Assembly (NCBI GenBank): GCA_944390195.1
Contig: CALXOZ010000008.1
Coordinates: 1-64,000 of the forward strand
Length of the DNA stretch: 64,000 nucleotides
Reading direction: 5' to 3'
DNA from: an uncultured Alphaproteobacteria bacterium
Lineage (GTDB): Bacteria > Pseudomonadota > Alphaproteobacteria > CAAGCB01 > CAG-977
Part shown: one piece after another, positions 8,931 to 17,336 of the stretch
How positions within the stretch are numbered: the first letter of the stretch is position 1
How the letters are laid out: each line of letters opens with the position of its first letter
Translations under genes and position numbers: made by a program
Notes under the pieces: model-generated
What the model was told of the DNA's origin: nothing
Databases searched by the model: none
Seen by the model: the letters and a program-made list of their open reading frames with translations, nothing else

Positions 8931-8968
8931 AAAATGGTACGTTGTTTGTTCCAACGTGCCATTTTTCA
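8931..8968 (+). terminator. hairpin between aaxB and aaxC, attenuator or terminator
   Basis: A 14-bp stem (8931-8944 with 8952-8965, one G-U pair) with a 7-base loop, followed by T-rich sequence. It separates two genes that belong functionally together and sits 19 bases before the antiporter start, so it probably lowers read-through and sets the enzyme-to-transporter ratio, or stabilises the aaxB message. Confidence 0.7.
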
Positions 8969-8986
8969 TTTTTCAAGGATAATAAA

Positions 8987-10444
8987 ATGGCTCAGCAACA
9001 AGATTCAACAAAAAAACTGGGATTGATTGCCCTCGCCAGTGTCGTCATCAGTTCCATGATCGGAGGAGGTATCTACAGCCTGCCTCAAAATATGGCGGCA
9101 GGAGCTTCCGTCGGAGCAGTCCTCGTCGCTTGGTTGATTACAGCGGTCGGCATGTATTTCCTTGCCAACTCTTTCCGTATCCTGTCCGATGCAAAACCTG
9201 ATCTAACAGCAGGCATCTATATGTACGCACGACAAGGATTCGGTCCTTTCATGGGATTCACAATCGGATGGGGATATTGGCTTTGTCAAATCTTTGGCAA
9301 CGTAGGATACGCCGTTATCACAATGGATGCTTTGAATTATTTCTTTCCCCCTTATTTTGAAGGCGGAAATAATTTCTATTCCATTCTGGGAGGATCCTTT
9401 CTTATTTGGTTTTTCAATTTCGTCGTCCTTCGCGGCGTTCAACAAGCCAGCTTCATTAATACAATTGCAACGATATTCAAAATACTGCCTTTGCTCATTT
9501 TCATTCTGATTATGATTTTCGCATTTAAAATCCATCAGTTCGAAGGTGATTTCTGGGGCAATTTGACTTCACATGGACAAGCTGCTCTCGGATCCGTCCC
9601 CGATCAAGTGAAAAGTACAATGCTGGTAACATTATGGGCTTTCATCGGTATTGAAGGAGCTGTCGTACTTTCCGATCGGGCTCAAAATAAAGCCGAAGTC
9701 GGAAAGGCGACTTTTATCGGATTTCTGGGATGTCTGGTTATTTATATCTTACTGTCCGTTCTGCCTTACGGATTTATGAGTCAACATGAACTGGCAAATG
9801 TCGCCAATCCCTCCACGGCAGGTGTGCTTGAAGAAGTCGTCGGTGAATGGGGCAGTTGGTTGATGAATATCGGTTTATTGATCGCAGTCCTCGCCAGTTG
9901 GTTGGCTTGGACGATGATCACGGCTGAAATTCCTTTCGCAGCGGCTCAAAACGGAACGTTCCCGAAAGTCTTTGCCATTGAAAACGAACATAAATCACCT
10001 TCTGTTTCACTATGGATTACCAGCTCTTTGATGCAATTGGCAATACTCATGGTTTATTTTTCAAACAACGCATGGAATACAATGCTATCCATCACCGGTG
10101 TCATGGTTTTGCCGGCTTATCTGTCCAGTATGGCTTATTTGTGGAAAATTTGCGAAGACGGTGAATATCCCGCCAATGCCACCGTTCCAAGATCTGCCGC
10201 TTTAATTTGTTCCATATTCGGATCTGTTTACGCTCTATGGTTGATTTATGCCGCAGGATTGGAATATCTGTTAATGGCCGTCTTGTTCCTGACCGCCGGT
10301 ATTCCTGTCTTCATCTGGGCCAGAAAAGAAAACAACCCCTCTGAAAGAACTTTCGGAAAACGTGAAATTTGGTTCGCATGGTTGCTTGTCATCATTTCAC
10401 TTTTTGCCCTCTTCTTATTCTGGCGCGGCATCATCAAAGTCTGA
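8987..10444 (+). CDS. aaxC: arginine/agmatine antiporter, APC family (AaxC/ArcD-like)
   Basis: Membrane transporter of 485 residues with about twelve membrane segments. The start at 8987 (MAQQQDSTKK) is chosen because AAGGA lies about 8 bases upstream; the open frame extends to 8942 but that part overlaps the hairpin. The APC signature is seen in segment 1 (VVISSMIGGGIYSLPQNMA, with the unwound glycine-rich motif) and in segment 6 (LWAFIGIEGAVVLSDRA). It follows the arginine decarboxylase gene, so exchange of external arginine for internal agmatine is the likely role, as for chlamydial AaxC. An arginine/ornithine antiporter of the ArcD family is the main alternative. A strong terminator follows. 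Confidence 0.85.
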   Translation: MAQQQDSTKKLGLIALASVVISSMIGGGIYSLPQNMAAGASVGAVLVAWLITAVGMYFLANSFRILSDAKPDLTAGIYMYARQGFGPFMGFTIGWGYWLCQIFGNVGYAVITMDALNYFFPPYFEGGNNFYSILGGSFLIWFFNFVVLRGVQQASFINTIATIFKILPLLIFILIMIFAFKIHQFEGDFWGNLTSHGQAALGSVPDQVKSTMLVTLWAFIGIEGAVVLSDRAQNKAEVGKATFIGFLGCLVIYILLSVLPYGFMSQHELANVANPSTAGVLEEVVGEWGSWLMNIGLLIAVLASWLAWTMITAEIPFAAAQNGTFPKVFAIENEHKSPSVSLWITSSLMQLAILMVYFSNNAWNTMLSITGVMVLPAYLSSMAYLWKICEDGEYPANATVPRSAALICSIFGSVYALWLIYAAGLEYLLMAVLFLTAGIPVFIWARKENNPSERTFGKREIWFAWLLVIISLFALFLFWRGIIKV

Positions 10445-10463
10445 TTTCTTATCCGTTCAATAT

Positions 10464-10496
10464 AAAACGGCGGAAATATTTTCCGCCGTTTTCGCT
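10464..10496 (+). terminator. strong intrinsic terminator after aaxC
   Basis: Thirteen-base perfect stem (AAAACGGCGGAAA with TTTCCGCCGTTTT) around a three-base loop. The A/T flanks make it bidirectional in principle. Confidence 0.85.
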
Positions 10497-10555
10497 TTAC
10501 CGTATTCAACTTTAGTGTTACTTATCTTCATTATCCGTCTTTTCCGAGGTTGATT

Positions 10556-11623
10556 ATGACCCTCTTAGTCATTTTAGTCATTCTGACAATCGGCATTTCT
10601 TTTTTATGTTCGTTGATGGAAGCTTCCTTGCTGTCTATAACGCCCAGCCATATTGCCCGATTGGAAGAAAAACAACCCGTTCTTTATAAAAAAATCTCCT
10701 CTTTGAAAGCGCATATCGATCGCCCTCTGGCTGCAATCTTGATGCTTAACACCATTGCCAACACCGCAGGCGCTTCATGCATCGGAGCTCAAGTCGCCGT
10801 CGTCTTCGGGTCGAATTATGTCGCTGTCGCTTCCGCTATAATAACGGTCGCCATTCTGACTTGCAGTGAAATCATACCCAAAACAATCGGAGCGACTTAT
10901 TGGTATAAATTAATCCCCTTCTTATGTTTTTTGTTGGGAATCTTATTATTTGTTTTAAGACCCTTCCTGATCTTATTCGAATTGTTAACAAAACTGATCA
11001 CTCCTAAAAACGGCGTTAAAACAAATATCAGAGAAGAAATCAAAGCTTTAACCAAAATGGGGCATACCGAAAATTTCATTGATGATGACGAATACAATAT
11101 GATCTGCAACACCTTAAATCTGCAAGCCATAAAAGCAAAAGACCTTTTAACGCCCAGAAACGTTTGCACTACCGTTATATCCGGTATTTCCATTGCCAAT
11201 TTCATTCAATGTGCCGTTCAACACCCATTTTCCCGCTATCCCGTCATGAAAAATGAAGACGAAGAAATCTTTATCGGATACATCCATAAATCGGACATGA
11301 TCGGAAAAGACCCAACATTGACAATCAATGATTCCATCCGCCCCATTCTTGAAATAGCTTCAACCTCCAGTGTTGATTATATCTTCGCTGAAATGTTGAG
11401 GGCACACGATCATATCGGAGTCGTCTATGACGAATTGGGAACTTGGTTGGGGATTATCACAATGGAAGACATACTTGAAGCCATTCTGGGACAGGAAATC
11501 CTTGATGAAACCGATAAAGTGATTGATATGCGTTCCTATGCTAAATTGGTTTGGTCAAACAAACGGGCGCAAAAAAAATCGAAAATCAACCAGACGGCAA
11601 CATTCCACCCTACGGATAGCTGA
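10556..11623 (+). CDS. CNNM/DUF21-CBS membrane protein, short form
   Basis: Protein of about 355 residues (ATG at 10556; a TTG two codons earlier is the alternative). The first 150 residues form the DUF21/CNNM domain with several membrane segments and the ASLLSITPSHIARLEE motif. Residues about 185-305 form a CBS-domain pair (LLTPRNVCTTVISGIS; GIITMEDILEAILGQEILDETD). CNNM/CorC proteins take part in Mg2+ or Co2+ export or homeostasis. Full-length relatives have a C-terminal CorC_HlyC domain that is absent here; the protein ends in a lysine-rich tail. The last 14 bases overlap the end of the convergent Sel1-SPOR gene. Confidence 0.75.
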   Translation: MTLLVILVILTIGISFLCSLMEASLLSITPSHIARLEEKQPVLYKKISSLKAHIDRPLAAILMLNTIANTAGASCIGAQVAVVFGSNYVAVASAIITVAILTCSEIIPKTIGATYWYKLIPFLCFLLGILLFVLRPFLILFELLTKLITPKNGVKTNIREEIKALTKMGHTENFIDDDEYNMICNTLNLQAIKAKDLLTPRNVCTTVISGISIANFIQCAVQHPFSRYPVMKNEDEEIFIGYIHKSDMIGKDPTLTINDSIRPILEIASTSSVDYIFAEMLRAHDHIGVVYDELGTWLGIITMEDILEAILGQEILDETDKVIDMRSYAKLVWSNKRAQKKSKINQTATFHPTDS

Positions 11624-12368
11624 TCAAACAATATTGGTTTTTCTCGTTCAATTCGGAGCATACCTGTCGGATATCGGCGGCAGCACCTTTTATATACAAA
11701 CGGATGTATTTCCCCTTTTTCGGTAAGGTTACATGGGTTTCCAACGTCTTAAAAGCTGAAAGCTGCGGAAAATTCTTCTTTAATTCCTCCCAACCCCTTT
11801 CCAAAGTTTCCTGAGTGTAATATGACGCCAGATGTGCATATAACGGAGGATCTTTCTTCTTGCTCATCGTCATTACTTTAACTGCCCGTCCATCAGACAA
11901 TTTTTCCGGACGGCTTTTAGAGGGAACGAACAAGTCTTCCTCTGTCGGAAATTCGTGTTCTATCTCAACCTTTAAATGAGCCAATTTTTTCTTCGCTTTC
12001 AAATTGTTCTGTTCCGCAGCACGTTCCAACCAAATAATCCCCTCTTCCTCATTCCTGGGAACGCCTTCTCCACGCAAATACATTACACCGAGATTGTACT
12101 GTGCCGTATCCAAACCGCCCCTTGCCGCCATATAATACCAAAACGCCGCTTGCGTTAAATCTTGAGGCACACCTTTCCCCCAGCGATATAAATGAGCTAT
12201 ATTCCTTTGCGCCGTCAAATCACCTTCTTCCGCCGCCTGACGCCATTGTAAAAACGCTTTATCATAATTCCCATGAATAAACGCTTTCTGTCCTGCTTCA
12301 AATGTCGCAAAAGCCGGAACACACAAACAAAAAAGAATGAATACAAAAATAAACATGAACATCTTCAT
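11610..12368 (-). CDS. secreted Sel1-repeat protein with C-terminal SPOR-like domain
   Basis: Protein of 252 residues with a signal peptide (cleaved after about residue 21, AFA). Three Sel1/TPR-like repeats occupy residues about 22-130 (AFLQWRQAAEEGDLTAQ, AAFWYYMAARGGLDTAQ, GIIWLERAAEQNNLKAK). The last 75 residues (LYAHLASYYTQETLERGW to VCSELNEKNQYCLIS) have the length and pattern of a SPOR domain, which binds denuded glycan strands at division sites. It begins one base after the stop of mltG, which makes a lytic transglycosylase, so a joint role in cell-wall remodelling or septation is a sensible inference. No exact homologue is recognised. Confidence 0.7.
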   Translation of the reverse strand: MKMFMFIFVFILFCLCVPAFATFEAGQKAFIHGNYDKAFLQWRQAAEEGDLTAQRNIAHLYRWGKGVPQDLTQAAFWYYMAARGGLDTAQYNLGVMYLRGEGVPRNEEEGIIWLERAAEQNNLKAKKKLAHLKVEIEHEFPTEEDLFVPSKSRPEKLSDGRAVKVMTMSKKKDPPLYAHLASYYTQETLERGWEELKKNFPQLSAFKTLETHVTLPKKGKYIRLYIKGAAADIRQVCSELNEKNQYCLISYP

Positions 12369-13574
12369 TTATTTTTTCCCTGTTTCTTTCGATTGCGCCG
12401 TTCCCGACTTGGAAACCTTTCGGGTTTTCGGCTTTTCGGACTGACTTTTTGTTTGTTGCGTCGAACCACTCTTTGCTTTGTTCAAACTTGTTGCTTTTTT
12501 CCGGCTTTCATCTTTCTTTTTATTTACCGTCTTTGTTTTTTGCCCTTTGACAGACTCTTTTCCAGTTACGGAAGTTTTCTTTTTCAATGCGGCTTTTTTC
12601 CGACTCCGCACTTTTCTCCAATTTGCTATATTTTTCTTATGTTCTTCGTACGTCCGTGAAAAAACATGACCACCCGTCCCGTCGGCGACAAAATACAATT
12701 CTTCCGTTTTTAACGGATTTAAGACGGCTTTTAACGCCTCCTTGCCCGGATTGCAAATCGGAGCAGGAGGCAAACCTTTATTTACATAAGTGTTAAACGG
12801 ATGATCTATGCGCAAATCCTTATACGTCAAACGACGATTTAATTCCATGGAACCATCCGTTACCGCATAAATAACCGTTGGATCCGTTTGCAAACGCATT
12901 CCTTTACGCAAACGGTTGATAAAAACGCCCGCTATACGCGGACGTTCTTGGGCAACAGATGTTTCCTTTTCGACAATCGAAGCTAAAATCAAAGCTTCCT
13001 TTTTCGTTACAAAAGGCAAATCGGGATCACGATCCGGCCAAAGCTCTTCAATTGCTTTGTTCATCCCTGATGACATACGCTCTAAAATGACCGTACGGGG
13101 CATTCCATAGCTGAAAACATACGTTTCCGGCAGTAAAGTCCCGTTTTCCGGATAAGAAGGTAAATCGCCGGACAAACCCGGCGTCTGCATTAAGATGTCA
13201 AAAATTTGACGGCTGGTTTTTCCCTCCGGAATTGTAACACGACGTACAACCGTTTGTCCGGAAACTAAAATATCCAAAATCTCTTTGGCACTCGCTCCGG
13301 CGGGAATACGATATTCTCCGGCTTTCAATTGGGTTGATTTTCCCGTCAACCTTGCAGCGACTTTAAAAACAGCCACACTCCGGAGCAAATTGTCCGCTTT
13401 CAACCGTCTGGCTATTTGATTTAAATTCTCGCCTTTTTCTACCAAAACAACTTTTGACTCTTTAAAGTCGTTTTGCTCATAAAGCAATGAATAAAAACTG
13501 AAAACACTGCCGCCGGAAAGACATATAAAAACTAAAACAAAAAATTTCAGTAATAAGCGCCCGCCTACAGCCAT
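12369..13574 (-). CDS. mltG: endolytic murein transglycosylase MltG
   Basis: Membrane-anchored protein of 401 residues. An N-terminal membrane segment (residues about 8-28) precedes a LysM-like subdomain (VLVEKGENLNQIARRLKAD) and the YceG catalytic domain. The catalytic glutamate is Glu202 in ASIVEKETSV, followed by GVFINRLRKGMRLQTDPTVIYA. It cleaves nascent glycan strands and releases 1,6-anhydro ends, setting glycan length. The residues after about 330 form a long basic Lys/Ser/Thr-rich tail, unusual for the family and perhaps a disordered nucleic-acid- or wall-binding extension. The fab genes upstream with mltG in this order also occur in enterobacteria. Confidence 0.9.
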   Translation of the reverse strand: MAVGGRLLLKFFVLVFICLSGGSVFSFYSLLYEQNDFKESKVVLVEKGENLNQIARRLKADNLLRSVAVFKVAARLTGKSTQLKAGEYRIPAGASAKEILDILVSGQTVVRRVTIPEGKTSRQIFDILMQTPGLSGDLPSYPENGTLLPETYVFSYGMPRTVILERMSSGMNKAIEELWPDRDPDLPFVTKKEALILASIVEKETSVAQERPRIAGVFINRLRKGMRLQTDPTVIYAVTDGSMELNRRLTYKDLRIDHPFNTYVNKGLPPAPICNPGKEALKAVLNPLKTEELYFVADGTGGHVFSRTYEEHKKNIANWRKVRSRKKAALKKKTSVTGKESVKGQKTKTVNKKKDESRKKATSLNKAKSGSTQQTKSQSEKPKTRKVSKSGTAQSKETGKK

Positions 13575-13583
13575 ACATATATC

Positions 13584-14843
13584 CTAGACTGCCTTAAATA
13601 TTACAGATGCGTTCGTACCGCCAAAACCAAACGAGTTTGACATGACTGCCGAAAGTTTACGTTCTTTTGCCTTTAAAGCCACCAAATCCATATCTTCCGC
13701 CCCTTCAATCGGGTCATGTAAATTCAATGTCGGGGGCATGATCCCTTCTTGCAGAGCTTTCAAACAAAAGATTGCTTCCACAGCGCCGGCAGCTCCCAAC
13801 AAATGCCCTATACTCGATTTCGTGGAAGACATTGACACTTTTTGTGCATATGGACCGAACACATCTTTGACAGCATTGATTTCCAAAATATCTCCGGCTG
13901 GCGTAGATGTCCCGTGCGCATTGATATAACCGATTTCCTCGATATCCGTCCTACCATTCTTCAACGCCATGCGCATTGCATATTTCGACCCGCGACTGTC
14001 CGGAGCCGGAGCTGTAACATGATATCCATCACCAGACAAACCGTAACCGACAATTTCCCCGTAAATTTTGGCGCCGCGTTTTTTCGCATGCTCATATTCT
14101 TCCAAAACGACAATACCTGCGCCTTCTCCCATAACGAAACCGTCATGCCCCTTATCCCATGGGCGAGAAGCCTCTTGAGGGGTATCGTTATAATGGGTCG
14201 ACAATGCTTTTGCTTGGGCAAATCCTGCCATTGCCAAAGGATGAACCGCCGCTTCGGCTCCCCCCGCGACCATGACATCCGCATCATCCAACATAATCAA
14301 TCGTGCGGCGTCACCAATTGCATGCGTCCCTGTCGCACAGGCTGTTACACAAGAATGGTTCGGACCGTACAAACCGTATTTAATTGACAAATGCCCTGAA
14401 ATCAGATTGATCAGGCATGATGGAATGAAAAACGGGCTGATACGGCGCGGTCCCTGTTCTTTTAAAATAACGGCATTCTCTGAAATAGCGCCCAAACCGC
14501 CAATCCCAGCGCCCACCATTATTCCCGTACGGAAGTGGTCTTCTTCCGTCTGGGGCAACCAGCCTGAATCCTGTATGGCATCCATTCCGGCACATACGCC
14601 GTATAATATGAATGGATCCACCCGACGTTGTTCTTTCGGAGCCATAACGGTATCCGGATCAAATTGCCCCTCTTCTTTTCCAAATGGAATTTGACCGGCT
14701 ATTTTCACCGTTGATTCTGAAACATCGAATTTGGACACGGGCGTTATTGCCGATTTCCCATTTATCAGTCCTTGCCATGTTGTTTCCACACCACGCCCCA
14801 TCGGGGATAACATACCCATTCCTGTTACAACGACTCTTCTCAT
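13584..14843 (-). CDS. fabF: beta-ketoacyl-ACP synthase II (FabF)
   Basis: Condensing enzyme of 419 residues when started at the ATG at 14843 (MRRVVVTGMGMLSP), which has AGAGGG upstream; the open frame runs 30 codons further but that part has no family match. The catalytic triad is seen as Cys169 (VTACATGTH), His310 (INAHGTST) and His347 (SSIGHLLGAAG). It elongates acyl-ACP with malonyl-ACP in type II fatty acid synthesis in the cytoplasm. It lies between acpP and mltG in a run of minus-strand genes (fabD, fabG, acpP, fabF, mltG). Confidence 0.95.
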   Translation of the reverse strand: MRRVVVTGMGMLSPMGRGVETTWQGLINGKSAITPVSKFDVSESTVKIAGQIPFGKEEGQFDPDTVMAPKEQRRVDPFILYGVCAGMDAIQDSGWLPQTEEDHFRTGIMVGAGIGGLGAISENAVILKEQGPRRISPFFIPSCLINLISGHLSIKYGLYGPNHSCVTACATGTHAIGDAARLIMLDDADVMVAGGAEAAVHPLAMAGFAQAKALSTHYNDTPQEASRPWDKGHDGFVMGEGAGIVVLEEYEHAKKRGAKIYGEIVGYGLSGDGYHVTAPAPDSRGSKYAMRMALKNGRTDIEEIGYINAHGTSTPAGDILEINAVKDVFGPYAQKVSMSSTKSSIGHLLGAAGAVEAIFCLKALQEGIMPPTLNLHDPIEGAEDMDLVALKAKERKLSAVMSNSFGFGGTNASVIFKAV

Positions 14844-14949
14844 ATTGCCCTCTGAAAGATGATAGACCAAAGATAGATTTGCTTGATGCAAAACGTGCCG
14901 ACCTTCCGAAAAAATCGGAAAAAAAATCGGCACGGATTTTTCAACGTTA

Positions 14950-15183
14950 TTAAGCGTTCTTGCTGATGTAGTCGATAGCGTCTTGAACGGTCAAAATCTT
15001 TTCTGCAGCATCATCGGGAATTTCCACTGAAAATTCTTCTTCAAATGCCATGACCAATTCCACGGTATCCAAACTGTCTGCGTTCAAATCATCGATAAAG
15101 CTGGAAGAATCCGTAACTTTTGCAGGATCAACCCCTAAATGTTCCACGACAATTTTCTTTACGCGTTCGGCAATATCACTCAT
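14950..15183 (-). CDS. acpP: acyl carrier protein
   Basis: Small acidic protein of 77 residues starting at 15183 ([10 protein letters not shown]). Ser37 in the [10 protein letters not shown] motif is the 4'-phosphopantetheine attachment site, and the helix [14 protein letters not shown] is typical. It carries growing acyl chains for FabD, FabG and FabF encoded beside it. The longer open frame upstream of 15183 is not part of the family. Confidence 0.96.
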   Translation of the reverse strand: MSDIAERVKKIVVEHLGVDPAKVTDSSSFIDDLNADSLDTVELVMAFEEEFSVEIPDDAAEKILTVQDAIDYISKNA

Positions 15184-15329
15184 TATTATATTCCTCTTAT
15201 TAAACACGGTGCCATCGTAAAATACAAATAACACTCACGAAAGCAACACTTTTTAACATACTTTTTTGACCTTTACCAGTCAAAAATATAGCAACAATCA
15301 AAACTTGCCTCTATTTCAAAGGCTTTTTT

Positions 15330-16064
15330 CTAAATCATTGCCATCCCACCGTTAACGTGAATCGTCTGACCTGTAATGTAAGACGCTTCATCACTTGCCA
15401 GAAAAACAACCGCATTCGCAACATCTTCCGGCAACCCCAATCGCGCCATCGGAATATTACGAGCCAGTTTTTCCTTTGCTTCTTCGGGCAAGGCATCGGT
15501 CATCGCCGTCTTGATAAAGCCCGGCGCGACACAATTCGCCGTTATACCCCGTGAAGCGACTTCAGCGGCAAGACACTTGGTCATACCAATCATGCCCGCC
15601 TTGGAAGCTGAGTAGTTCGCCTGTCCGGGATTTCCCGTCACACCGACAACCGAAGCCATGGATATGATACGACCGTAACGGCGTTTCATCATCCCTCGTA
15701 TTGCCGAACGTGCCAAACGGAAACCGGCGGTCAAGTTCACATTTAAAACCAAATTCCAATCTTCGTCTTTCATGCGCATAAACAGATTGTCTTTGGTCAA
15801 TCCGGCATTGTTGACCAATATGTCAATTGCACCGGCTGCTTTTTCCGCTTTGGCGACCAATGCATCTATATCGGCAGGATCACCCAAATTGCAAGCAAAA
15901 GCATAAACTCGTTCTTTTAATTCCGAAGCAAATTCATCAAGTGCTTCCTGACGCATATCCGTTATGATAACGGTTGCTCCGGCATCGTGCAATTTTTTTA
16001 CAATAACACGACCAATTCCCCCTGTTGCTCCGGTAACCAGAGCGCTCTTCCCTGTAAAATCCAT
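15330..16064 (-). CDS. fabG: 3-oxoacyl-ACP reductase FabG
   Basis: Short-chain dehydrogenase of 244 residues, started at 16064 (MDFTGKSALV). The NADP-binding glycine motif is TGATGGIGR (residues 11-19), NNAG follows near 85, and the catalytic Ser138, Tyr151 and Lys155 are all present (SMASVVG and QANYSASKAG). It reduces 3-ketoacyl-ACP in fatty acid elongation. It sits between fabD and acpP. A short gap of about 145 bases separates it from acpP. Confidence 0.95.
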   Translation of the reverse strand: MDFTGKSALVTGATGGIGRVIVKKLHDAGATVIITDMRQEALDEFASELKERVYAFACNLGDPADIDALVAKAEKAAGAIDILVNNAGLTKDNLFMRMKDEDWNLVLNVNLTAGFRLARSAIRGMMKRRYGRIISMASVVGVTGNPGQANYSASKAGMIGMTKCLAAEVASRGITANCVAPGFIKTAMTDALPEEAKEKLARNIPMARLGLPEDVANAVVFLASDEASYITGQTIHVNGGMAMI

Positions 16065-16093
16065 TTCGTTTCCTAACTTCTCTTGAGTTGTTG

Positions 16094-17035
16094 TTAAAGT
16101 GTTTTCAAAAAATTCTCGATATCTTGCGGTGTGTTCAGCGCTATTCCTTTCAAACCCGGACAAATCCGTTTCGCCATGGAACTTAAAACTTTGCCGGCAC
16201 CGACTTCGACAATTTCATCAACACCGTTTTCATGCGCATACAACATACTTTCACGCCAACGAACCGATCCTGTTACCTGATCTATCAACAACTTGCGTAT
16301 CTCTTGAGGATCTGTTTGAACCTGCGCCGTTACATTGCATATCACCCCGAAACGAGGAGGTTTGATTTCAACCGAAGCCAAAGCTTGCGCCATCACCTGT
16401 GCAGCAGGTCGCATCAACGGACTGTGAAACGGCGCGCTGACGGAAAGTTTCACCGCTCGTTTTATCCCTTTTTCCGCTGCTATTGCTATCGCGCGATCTA
16501 TTGCCGGAATCGTCCCGCTCAACACAACCTGACCGGGAGCATTATCATTGGCGGCAACACAAACATCACCTTGCGCCGCTTGGTCGGCAATCTCTTTCGC
16601 CTGATCCAAATCCGCACCGATCAACGCCGCCATTCCACCTTGTCCAACAGGAACGGCTTGCTGCATTGCTTTACCCCGCGTGCGAAGTAAACGCGCCGCC
16701 GTCGTTATATCAAATGACCCCGCCGCACATAACGCCGAATACTCGCCTAAAGAATGTCCCGCCGCATATTTAAACGTTTCCGCAAGTGAAACTCTGCCTT
16801 CATGTTGTAACACCCGTACGACAGCCATACTGACCGCCATCAATGCCGGTTGGGCATTTTCCGTAAGTTGTAATTTTTCTGAGGGACCTTCAAATATCGT
16901 TTTGCTGAGGTTTTCTGATAAAGCATCATCAACTTCTAAAAAAACCTCTCTGGCAACCGTAAAAGCGTCTGCCAGATCTTTTCCCATGCCGACACTTTGT
17001 GATCCTTGTCCGGGAAAAACAATCGCTTGTGCCAT
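16094..17035 (-). CDS. fabD: malonyl-CoA:ACP transacylase FabD
   Basis: Protein of 313 residues from the ATG at 17035 (MAQAIVFPGQGSQSVG). The nucleophile Ser95 lies in AGHSLGEYS and His204 in SAPFHSPLM. It charges ACP with malonate for the enzymes encoded downstream. It is the first gene of the fab run on the minus strand; a fabH gene is not adjacent. The SRP RNA gene lies divergently upstream. Confidence 0.95.
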   Translation of the reverse strand: MAQAIVFPGQGSQSVGMGKDLADAFTVAREVFLEVDDALSENLSKTIFEGPSEKLQLTENAQPALMAVSMAVVRVLQHEGRVSLAETFKYAAGHSLGEYSALCAAGSFDITTAARLLRTRGKAMQQAVPVGQGGMAALIGADLDQAKEIADQAAQGDVCVAANDNAPGQVVLSGTIPAIDRAIAIAAEKGIKRAVKLSVSAPFHSPLMRPAAQVMAQALASVEIKPPRFGVICNVTAQVQTDPQEIRKLLIDQVTGSVRWRESMLYAHENGVDEIVEVGAGKVLSSMAKRICPGLKGIALNTPQDIENFLKTL

Positions 17036-17167
17036 AAAGATACTCCAAAAAATCAAAATAAGTAAAAAAACAGAAAAACATAAAATACCATTTTGTCAAG
17101 TATTGTTAAAAAAATGGCTGAAAATAAGGCATTCCAGTCCATTAAAAAAAAATTTGAAAAGTTCTGC

Positions 17168-17196
17168 TTGCACTTCGATTAAAAATGCCGCTTAAT
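17168..17196 (+). promoter_or_regulatory. predicted promoter of the SRP RNA
   Basis: TTGCAC, then 17 bases, then CTTAAT, ending about eight bases before the predicted 5' end of the SRP RNA. Spacing and position fit a housekeeping-sigma promoter, but the -10 hexamer is a weak match. Confidence 0.45.
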
Positions 17197-17203
17197 AGAA
17201 CAC

Positions 17204-17295
17204 GGAAATCGGCAATGGACGTCTTGGCCGCCAACCCGGTCAGGTTCGGAAGAAAGCAGCCGTAACGGTTTAAAGCGGGTCGTTGACCGGTTTCC
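17204..17295 (+). ncRNA. ffs: small signal recognition particle RNA (4.5S type)
   Basis: The diagnostic apical hairpin core GGTCAGGTTCGGAAGAAAGC lies at 17238-17257 and contains the conserved tetraloop and asymmetric loop for Ffh binding. The flanks pair: GGAAATCGG near 17204 with the CCGGTTTCC ending at 17295, and ACCCG at 17234 with CGGGT at 17276. Total about 92 nt, a normal bacterial size. Position just before dnaX is common in Alphaproteobacteria. Ends are estimated from the fold. Confidence 0.9.
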
Positions 17296-17336
17296 TTTTC
17301 CTTTCGGATTTTTAGCTTTTTTCCTTTTCTGATTTT

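Noticed and set aside
14272-14694. plus-strand open frames inside fabF and the other fab genes
   Set aside because: They lie opposite strongly conserved coding regions and match no family.
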